From NCBI GenBank assembly GCA_011032825.1, contig JAADJZ010000018.1:682001-746000 (forward strand): a DNA stretch of 64,000 bases, read 5' to 3'. The notes below the pieces were generated by a model. It did not search any database. It was not told the origin of the DNA and worked only from the letters and a program-made list of their open reading frames with translations. The translations under genes and the position numbers were made by a program. Below, in pieces: positions 56,439-64,000 of this stretch. Source of the DNA: Massariosphaeria phaeospora (taxonomy: Eukaryota > Ascomycota > Dothideomycetes > Pleosporales). Position 1 is the first letter of the stretch. Each line of letters starts with the position of its first letter.

Positions 56439-56656
56439 GTAAAACTGCGTTTAATTATAGGTTTGATAACACTTAAAATAGATTAATAGTATAGTAATAA
56501 AGATAGTATATTCGTGTAAAAGAAACGAATTGCTGTTTTAGCAGCAATTTGATGCGAGATACTTTTAAAAGCTTTTTAAAAAACTAATCTAGCCCGTTAT
56601 AGCCTATAGTAGCTATTAATTAAAAAAAAAACACGTAAAGCTATTTAGCTTTACAT
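56439..56656 (+). repeat. About 220-bp gypsy-like segment, inverted copy of 61581-61804
   Basis: This stretch starts TGTAAAACTGCGTTTAAT and ends near AGCTTTACATTAT. It is the reverse complement, with scattered transitions, of 61581-61804. In one frame both copies read as a decayed polypeptide (IFV..KRIAVLAAI) like the gypsy pol segment between RNase H and integrase. The junction with Fot1 copy A at 56438 is sharp. Confidence 0.6.
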
Positions 56657-59339
56657 TATCTTTTGCCTAAACGTTTCGTAAGCTAACTTTGTTTGAAATT
56701 CTTTAATAGAAGCTTATATAGGCTATTGTAAAGCAGAATAGCTCTTTAAAGCTCTATATTAATGCTTCGAACTAGTACGAACTCAAGTAAAGTTAAAGTA
56801 AAAAAGTAGTAAAGTTTTTTTTAGTAAAGCTAGCGGTAAAGTGTACTGCCGGTAGAATTCAACGAATTTTTAGCCTAGCGGCAAGTACTGCCTATAGTTT
56901 TTTTATAGCTTGTACTAGCTCTTTTTAACTTTTATTCTTACATCAACTTTGCTAAATTTTTGAATTTAAATATTAGTTAACGTTAGAATAGGTAAGTTGA
57001 TCTAGGTTATAATAAGCTATTGTAGAGTGTTTAGTAGCTAATAGTGTAACTAGCAGTTCGTTTTCTACATATTAGCTTGCGTTAGCTTTTCTTTGGCTAC
57101 TTTGATTTTTTACTAGCTAACATAAACATTACTAGAGTTAGCAATAATATTCTAGACAATAGCAACTTTATAGTGCACTTTTTCGCGCGTTGCGTTGCGT
57201 TCTAAAGTAATAAAAAGTACTATTACTTAGGCTAAGTAGAATGCTGTATGCTTATTGTTAACAACTTTAACAAGCGTTTGTACTAAAAGTAAATTGTTAA
57301 AAACAACAAAAGCAAAAAGCATAGGTATCTAAAATGCTTTTAGTATTTTAATACAAACTAAAACTGCTATTTAGTGCGTATCTAAACTAGTTAAAAGCGT
57401 TATAAGCTATTTTAATTTTATATAAAGTACTAAAAAAGCTTTAAAATAAGTTGAAAAAAGTCGTGCTCGCTTTAAAAAGAGTTCGCGACAAGAGTTATTT
57501 TGTAGTTGTTTCTAACTTTGCTTACAAGCTTCTATCCCCTAGCGCGCTTAAAACTAAAAAAAAAGTTTTTAAAACTATTCGCTAGTTTAAAGCGTATACT
57601 AACAATAAAGTAAAGCTTGCTATAATAAAAATAAGCAAAACTTGCAAGAACATTTTTAAAACGCTTAATAAGTATGTGTTATAACTTCTTAGAGTGTAGC
57701 AAAGCGCTAATTTAGTTTCTAGTTGCTAATATGCTTTCTACAGCGCGCACTTCTACTTGCACAATAAATCTACTAACTTTAATAAAAATCTTAATGCTAA
57801 AGTTAAGCTAAATAGTTCTGTTTGTACTGTTAAAGCTGCTGCTTTCTAGTAAAAGTATTTTAAGCAGTTGTTTAACTAGTTAGTAGCAGCAAAGCTTTGA
57901 GAAAACGTTAAGCAAGCTAATACTTTGCGTAAAAAAGTATGTTAGCTTATTATAGGCTACTCGTATTAACATATTTTAGTCTAAAAAAGCTTGCGTTGTT
58001 ATTAATTTAGTAGCTAAGAGAAATCGCGAGCGCGCTTAGCTTTTTGCGGATTTTGCTAACGCAACTGCAAAGCGTGCAGTTAAAAAAAACAAAGTGCAAA
58101 AAAGTGTGCTTACAAAAAAAGCTAAGTTACTTATAGCAAAGTTTATAAACTTTAGCTAAAAAGTTGTAAGTAGCTTAGTAGTTTCTAGCGTTAGATTGCA
58201 GCCTTTTGAGCTATTGTAGCGTTAAAAGCGGTTTTTTTGCTTAAATTAGTTTTCGAGCAAAGCGTTAGCGTTTTAGAACTTTATTTTAGCGCAACAAAAG
58301 CTAATACTTAGTAGTTAGTGTAAAAGTAGTTCGCTTAAAAGTAGCATAGTTATGCATACATTTTTAAAACTTACTTTGTTTTACTTTGCTGTAAAGTGTG
58401 CTACACTAGCTTATAGTAGTACAAAGTAGCTCTTTTAACACTATGCCTTGCAATAGTAAAATAATATATTAATTCTTTCAAAAAAGTTCGTAACTTAGAA
58501 AATCTTAAAATTTTAAAATTTTTAATGCTAACTATGCATTAAGTAGTAGAGTAAAACGTGTTAACTATTTTCTTTCTAAAAGCACATTGCTTAGAGTGCG
58601 TTTTTTATTTTTTTTGCTACAAATATTTTTTCTTTTTTAGAAATTGTTAAGTGCATTTGCACTTATATTTAACTTAGGTTTCTAAAAGTTTTTATTGTCT
58701 AAGTATTCTTTTTATTTAACGAGGTACTTTTAGGTGCTAACTACGCTAGCGAATAGGTAAAAAGTACTTATCGATAGGTATAGGTTAAGTTATAAGTCGC
58801 ACAAACTTTAGGTTAAAATTAAGTTAGAGTTAACCTAGCGTAGGTAGAGGTTGAGTTAGAGTAGTCAAAGCTCTAGGTTGAAAGTTAAGTTAGAGTTACC
58901 TAAATAGTTAAGAAACTATAATAAATAAATGTAATAAATATACATAGAAAACTTAATGTTAATATAGGTTGTAAATATTATGTAAGACTTAACTACAACT
59001 CTAAGCTTTAACTACTCTAACTCAACTCTAACTCAAGCTGCTTAGTAACTAGCGCGAGTTAAAGCTAGAGTTGAGTTAGAGTCTAACGTAAGCTAACTCA
59101 ACTCTAACTTAACTTCTACCTATCTACTAGCCTAGTGCTAACTAAAGATTTTTTTTTATTAAGCACTTTTTTAACGTAGTACACGTTGTTTTTAAAAGTG
59201 CGCAAAGTGTCTACTAAAAGCTTACTTTAAAAGAGTATTAACTTTTTCTAGTTATAAAGTTCTAATAGAGATACGTAAAAAACTAGATAAACACTTTTTA
59301 GTTTAGAAAAGTCTACTTGGTACGCGTTAACGTATTAGA
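56657..59339. other. RIP-altered sequence of unassigned transposon origin
   Basis: There are 2.7 kb of AT-rich DNA with no readable gene. A plus-strand frame around 57480-58150 gives partly continuous translation (RDKSYFVVVSNFAYKLL, VINLVAKRNRERA) that suggests a decayed coding element which I cannot place. The 58770-59135 part is a TTAGAGTT-rich inverted tract, listed separately. Confidence 0.5.
58770..59135. repeat. TTAGAGTT/AACTCTAA inverted tract
   Basis: The left half carries repeated GTTAGAGTT and GGTTGAGTTAGAG strings. The right half, after a short AT-rich centre with ATAAATAAATGTAATAAATA, carries AACTCTAACTCAACTCTAA. The two halves can fold back on each other, as in a hairpin-type MITE or a degenerate tandem repeat. 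Confidence 0.55.
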
Positions 59340-61178
59340 TTATTACCTTAGTTAGACTATTACCTCGGTTAGTTTTCCTTAGCACAACTAACTTATCTTA
59401 AAGAATATTAAATTAATTGCTATCAAACAAGAAACTTGCGTACGTCGTACTAGCTTTAAATTTAAAAGCTTTTTTTATATTCTTTTAACAAGTTTGAGCA
59501 TTGTGCTTTGTATTACTACAGTTTTTACAGCGCCGTAGAGCTAGTTGTGCTTTTTTTTAACTCTCTTTACTACGCGCTTTCTTTAATAGCTAAAGTGCTG
59601 TAAACGCTTTAGCAGCTACTTGCGCTAATTTGTTACTATACTCTATTGTGCTACTTATCTAAATTTGCTTCTGTTTTTGTAATTTTCTTTTTGTTGCTTT
59701 TTCAATAGTTTTTTTAAAGCTAGAGATTTGATTGCGCATTAGCTTAACCTAATAGGCTATCTAGTAGAACTTTTTAACAAGCTAGTTAACTCTATTCTTT
59801 AGAGATAATAGAGAAGAACCAAGCTTAGTAGTAATAAGCTTTAATTGCGATTCAAATTCAAGCGTATTAGTTAGAGTCTTGAACTGCTATAGCGTTTCTA
59901 GTGCAAAAAGTAGTAGTAGAGTACGTAGCCGTACTTTAAAGCGATTAAAAACTACTTGCGCGTTGATAGAAACTAGCTCTAAAGCCTTAAAAGCTTTTTT
60001 GCAGTTCTTTGTTGTAAACACTTTAAAAAACGCGTTTCTAAAAGCTAGCAGAAAGCTTTTTTTGTTAATATAAAAAACGCGCTAGCGCGCTAAGTTTCAA
60101 ACGCGTTAAGAGTACTTTAGCTTTAGCAGCAAAAAGCAAACTACATCTAGCAGCTAGAGAATATAAAATAAATAAGCTAGCATGCAAAGCGTAAGAATCT
60201 TGTTTTTAAAGCAATAGTTTTTAAAATTCTAAAATTAGTAGCTCTTATAGCCGTTTAGAATAAGTAGCTAATACTTCTCTACCTAACGCGCTTTTGTATG
60301 CGCGTTAAAATGCTTTAACTATTTAAAACTAAAAGCGTTGTTTGTCTAGCCGTTCTTAGAAACTAAGAGCTTCTAATTGCTAGGTATAGAGTTCTTTTCG
60401 TACTATGCTAAAATGTAAACGCGCTTTTTGTAGATAATAAATAGCGAGATTGCGTACTTTGCAGCGCAAATGCTTTAGATAACTATTACCTACTTTCAAT
60501 TGCCTAGCTAGATTAGATTAAGTTGAGTACGTTTTTAAAAGCTTGTAACAACTTTTATAAACCTAATTACGTCTATCTAAAAGCTAGTTTTATTGAAGTT
60601 GTGCACGTTATTCTCGTAGATGCCGTACTTAGCTTTGGTATCTCCAACAAGCTTAAACTACGCGCTAATTACTTTAGAATTTTTCTATTGTATTCTCTGC
60701 TAGTTTTTTGCTCGATTAAAAGCTATTTTAAGCTTTTTTAAACGCGTTACAAATCTTGTAGCTTATTTTTTGCCTACTAGCTTTCTACTTTGCGCAGCTA
60801 CTAGTTTATTTTCTATATTTCCTACTTCAAACAGCCGAAGTGCAAATTCTCGCGAATTAAAGTTAAGAATATATTAAACGATTGTTTGCTCTTTAGTTGC
60901 AGTAAGCTTTTAGAAGCCGTTGCGTTTATATTAAAGAAATACAATTTTGTTGTATTAATTAGTTAACGTTGTATGTAGTACGTTGAATACTTTAGCAACG
61001 CGTTAAAAGCTTTAAAATTTGTAATTATAATAGGCAGAAAAGGCAAGCTTAATTTAGCTTTTTTAGTTAAACGCTATTGTGTTTTGTTGTTGTAACATAT
61101 TGCGTTAATAGAGTTAGTAGTACTTTTAGCAAAAACTAACTAAAGTAATAGTCTAACTAAGGTAATAATCTAATACGT
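59340..61178 (-). mobile_element. Fot1/pogo-type DNA transposon, copy B (full length, RIP-inactivated)
   Basis: The element is 1,839 bp and bounded by inverted repeats: ACGTATTAGATTATTACC at the left and its reverse complement at the right (61145-61178), with TA on both sides. The size fits Fot1-class elements. The minus strand encodes a decayed transposase. Near 60640-60590 it reads KYGIYENNVHNFNETSF, the first DDE box, in which the aspartate read in this family's NFDET-type box is Asn. It is followed by VTS, ICAAKYAISLFIIYKKRV and SKNG*TNNAFSF, then a C-terminal part with VRLRT. Stops fall at former Gln and Trp codons. It is therefore inactive but structurally complete. Confidence 0.8.
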
Positions 61179-61580
61179 TAGTGCTAATCTAGTTTACAAT
61201 AGTGCCTAGCTCTACGTACTTCTAGTTAAGCTTTTTCTTTAGCTTAGTAAATTTTATGTAGTAGTTTGAAATTAGCACCTAGTTACTTTGCTTTAGCAAA
61301 ATGTGCTTTTTACGCTTGTTAAAGTATTTCTTCTAAAAAGCGTTTGCAGCTTTAATTTTGCGCTAGCATTTAGCTTAAAAGGCAATTATGTAAGCTGCTA
61401 TGCTTGTTTTTATAAACAACTGTCTATTACTAAAAAGCATTCTAAGTTAATTTAAAGCTTTTAGAAACGCTTTGTACTACGCTACAAAAAAAGTAATTTT
61501 TGTAGTTGCGTATTAGCTATTGTTGTACGCGAACTTCGCTACTAGCAACTATATAGTTTAATTATTCTATTTAAAGCAAC
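61179..61580. other. RIP-altered flank between Fot1 copy B and gypsy segment
   Basis: This 402-bp AT-rich stretch has no readable product. It is the immediate right flank of Fot1 copy B and was probably part of an older transposon into which copy B inserted. Confidence 0.45.
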
Positions 61581-61804
61581 AGTGTAAAGCTAGGTAGCTT
61601 TACGTATTTGTTTTTTTTTAATTAATAGCTACTATAGGCTATAACGAGCTAGACTAGTTTTTTGCAAAGCTTTTAAAAGTACCTCGCATCGAATTGCTGC
61701 TAAAATAGTAATTCGTTTCTTTTACACGAATATATTATTTTTATTACTATACTATTAATCTATTTCGAGTGTTATCGAACCTACGATTAAACGCAGTTTT
61801 ACAA
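61581..61804 (-). repeat. Gypsy-like segment, inverted copy of 56439-56656
   Basis: It is the reverse complement of the plus-strand segment at 56439. On the minus strand it follows directly on the integrase C-terminus of the gypsy relic, although it looks like sequence normally found before the integrase. This points to a rearranged junction. Confidence 0.6.
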
Positions 61805-64000
61805 ACAGTAACATCGAAAGTACTATTCTAGCGTTTAATTTTGTTTTTTAGTTTAACTATTTGTTTAAGAGTAATAAGCAAAAGATAGAACGCTTATTAA
61901 GCTATGATAGTAGCAGAAGCTATTCTAGAACTTTGAGTTTATAATAAAACTTTAGTCTAAGATAACGTTCTTCGAGACGCTGTAAAGTTTTACAATTTCT
62001 TTTATTTAAACTATTGCAAAGTTCTTTGCTATCTAGTTAGCGCGAGCTAGAATATAGTAAGCTATTTTAGTTAAGCAGTTTACTACAACAAGAATAAAAT
62101 TGTATACTTGCTTTATATACTTTAATAGTACAAGTTTTGTAATAAAGTCTATTGTAACATTACACTACGAGCTGTTAAAAGCTAGCAAAAGTATAAAAAG
62201 TTTGTAAAAGCTGTGTTTAGCTGCTACTAATTTGCAACACTTTAAATAGTTGTTGCAGTACTTTTTAACGTTTTTTTTATGCTTTTCTACTCGTATCGGC
62301 GTTTAACTTTTTCTAAAGTTTTCTTAACGCCGAAGTAACTAGCTATCGAGCTGTTATAACATTTCTAAAAAGCTTTTGCTTTCTCTTTTGTTGTAACGAA
62401 GTAGATTTTATTCAACTACTTTGTTACAGCTAGCTTTAGTCTATTCTAAACTACTATAAGCTTTACTAGTTTAAACTCGTTTTCTAAGTTAAAGTCTAAG
62501 TTTAAGTCTAAAAAGTTCGCGAAATTGCCTGCTAGATTACCTAAAAGAATTTTATTTTTTAAAAGTTTAAGCTAAAGTGCTTAGGTTAGTTTTTCTCTAA
62601 TGTGCATTTTTAAAATCGAAGCTTTTATTTTCTTTAAAAAAGTTAGCAGGCTTGGTTTTTTTGCAAGTTAGCTAGCTGATTTTGTAATTGCTGCTACTAA
62701 AGCGAGCTTACTATAGACACTACAAGTTATTAAAGCTTATAATAAATCTACGTAGATTTTATTACTTTTTTGCGCAGAAGCCTAAGCTTTCTTTATGTAG
62801 TCTAGTCGTTAAAAAAAGCTAATAGCTAGATTTGTCTTTATAGGTTAATGAATTATAACGAAGTTATACTCTGTTAACCTTTTATAAGCGCGAACTTAAT
62901 AATAATTTAAAGTTTTTGTTTTTATAAACTATCGTAGGTTATTGTAGTTCGTATAGAGATTAAACGAGATACTTAAAAAAAAATAGTAAAAGTGTAACAA
63001 ACTTTTGTTAATTGCTAACAACTTTTTATTATAAGTATCGTAATTGTACTTCGCCTTGTTTATTTTTTGCAAGAAGAAACCAATTGAGCGCTAATAAGCA
63101 CTTTTTTCGCTATTTTCACTATTAAAAACTTTTTAGCTTAAAATTCTACTAATAGCGCTTTTAGAAGCGTTAGTTTTAAGCTTTGTAAGCTATTCTGCTT
63201 TACAATAAGCTAAAATAGAAATATTAAAAAAAGCACTTTTAAATTTCTTAAACGCTTTCTTAGCTTTAGTTTTAAAGTTAATTCGCTAGCTTTTTTCTTT
63301 TCTTTGGGCGTGCTTGCTTTAGGCTGCCTCTAGTTTTTTCTAGGTTAATTTAGTTAATAGTAGAGCAAGCTTAGAGAACCTAGTAATAAAGCGCCGATAA
63401 TAGTTTATAAAGCCTATAAATACTTGAATATTTCAAACTATAATTAGCATTAGCTACTTCTAGATCGTTCTAATTTGTTCTAGGTTAATTTTAACTTTTT
63501 CTAGGTATACAATAGAACCTAGGTACTTCGTTTGCCGTGTGTGCTACTCGCACTTGCTAAGCTTTAAGTATAGCTTTGCTTTACGCAAACGTTAAAAAAC
63601 TTTTTTAACTTAGCTTACATAAGCCTTTTTTATGTTAAAAAATACTAGAATGTTGTTAAAGTACATAATGCAAGTTACGTTAACTAACTTAGCAAAGGCT
63701 TAGTTAACGTAAGCTTAAAATGCTGCAAAAGCATTTGTAAAACTAAATCGCATAACAAAGTACTCAAAATAACTATATCGAGTCTTAAAAGCTGTTTTCT
63801 ATTTGTTTCTTCTTTTAATTTAAATTTTGTAATAGGCTCTACGAATGTTAAGCTTAGTATAAACTTTTGCTTTAGCTAACCTTTTTAAAAACTCTGCAAT
63901 AAAAAGCAGAAAATAACGATTTTTAATTGTAATCTTGTTAAGGTCTTAATAATTAACGCAAAGTTTTAAAGTGCTGTTTTTTTTCTTTGCAAAGAGAATT
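61805..64000 (-). mobile_element. Ty3/gypsy retrotransposon pol relic, RIP-altered, cut by the window edge
   Basis: On the minus strand, from right to left, a reverse transcriptase core is readable near 63850-63630 (KTRYSYFEYFVMRFSFTNA, then YFNNILVFF, where the catalytic Asp-Asp is now Asn-Asn). An integrase follows near 62290-62040, with a YCNNYLKCCK zinc-finger remnant and VTIDFITKL, FILVVVNCLTKIAYY. The integrase end is near 61900-61805 (FAYYS*TNS*T). Stops lie at former Gln/Trp codons. Order RT then integrase identifies Ty3/gypsy rather than copia. The 5' part (protease, gag, left LTR) lies outside the window. Confidence 0.8.

Larger units (their letters stand above)
52440..64000. other. 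AT-rich block altered by repeat-induced point mutation
   Basis: From about 52440 to the window edge, base composition changes abruptly to A+T-rich, TA dinucleotides are very common, and remaining G and C cluster in GCGC and CGCG strings. This is what CpA-targeted RIP leaves. Transposase and reverse-transcriptase frames are readable only as relics with stop codons at former Gln and Trp positions and Asp-to-Asn changes. No intact gene is present. Confidence 0.85.

Noticed and set aside
56439..56656. Solo LTR of the gypsy element
   Set aside because: First suspected because of its TG start and second copy near the gypsy relic, but the second copy is inverted relative to it, and both read as a decayed pol segment rather than an LTR.
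59879..60073. 64-codon plus-strand frame in Fot1 copy B
   Set aside because: Antisense to the readable transposase C-terminus of copy B.

Overview
This window is nuclear DNA of a filamentous ascomycete (Pezizomycotina, probably Dothideomycetes; that rank is inferred from gene content only). The evidence is short GT-AG introns of about 45-70 nt, fungal-specific families (NACHT/STAND proteins, NoxA, AA9 polysaccharide monooxygenase, DUF7924), and an AT-rich block whose transposon relics carry C-to-T and G-to-A changes of the kind made by repeat-induced point mutation (RIP). All multi-exon models were built by hand from frame, splice signals and family continuity. Every spliced CDS given here closes in frame, but none has transcript support.

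Layout. From 1.6 to 43.2 kb lies a core chromosomal region: a metallo-beta-lactamase-fold hydrolase; a 1,734-residue NACHT/STAND protein carrying C2H2 and PHD fingers; a Rad5/HLTF-like SNF2 ATPase; the SAGA subunit Ngg1/Ada3; a PA-TM-RING ubiquitin ligase; L-arabinitol 4-dehydrogenase; a zinc alcohol dehydrogenase; an AA9 LPMO; nucleolar Noc2; ESCRT-I Vps28; an Efm2-like methyltransferase; xylitol dehydrogenase; a small membrane protein; NADPH oxidase NoxA; and mitochondrial lysyl-tRNA synthetase. From 43.2 to 52.5 kb lies a sparse, lineage-specific zone: an orphan gene with two SUMO-interaction-like motifs, a 57-residue Cys-containing protein, an atypical kinase, an 0.8 kb MITE-like element full of palindromes, and a decayed DUF7924 gene. 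From about 52.44 kb to the window end the DNA is an AT-rich, RIP-altered nest of transposons: two copies of one Fot1/pogo element, a second pogo-type element inserted in one of them with a TA target duplication, and Ty3/gypsy pol remains running off the right edge.

How the genes work together. L-arabinitol 4-dehydrogenase and xylitol dehydrogenase are two NAD-dependent oxidation steps of fungal pentose catabolism. They sit within 12.7 kb of each other with another zinc dehydrogenase and an LPMO between them, and three of the upstream regions contain GGCTAR-type hexamers such as XlnR/Xyr1 recognises. Chromatin-related functions (SNF2 ATPase, Ngg1, the PHD-bearing NLR-like protein) are adjacent at 2.8-14.9 kb. 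The right-hand boundary shows RIP spreading about 90 bp from a transposon into the gene it inserted into.
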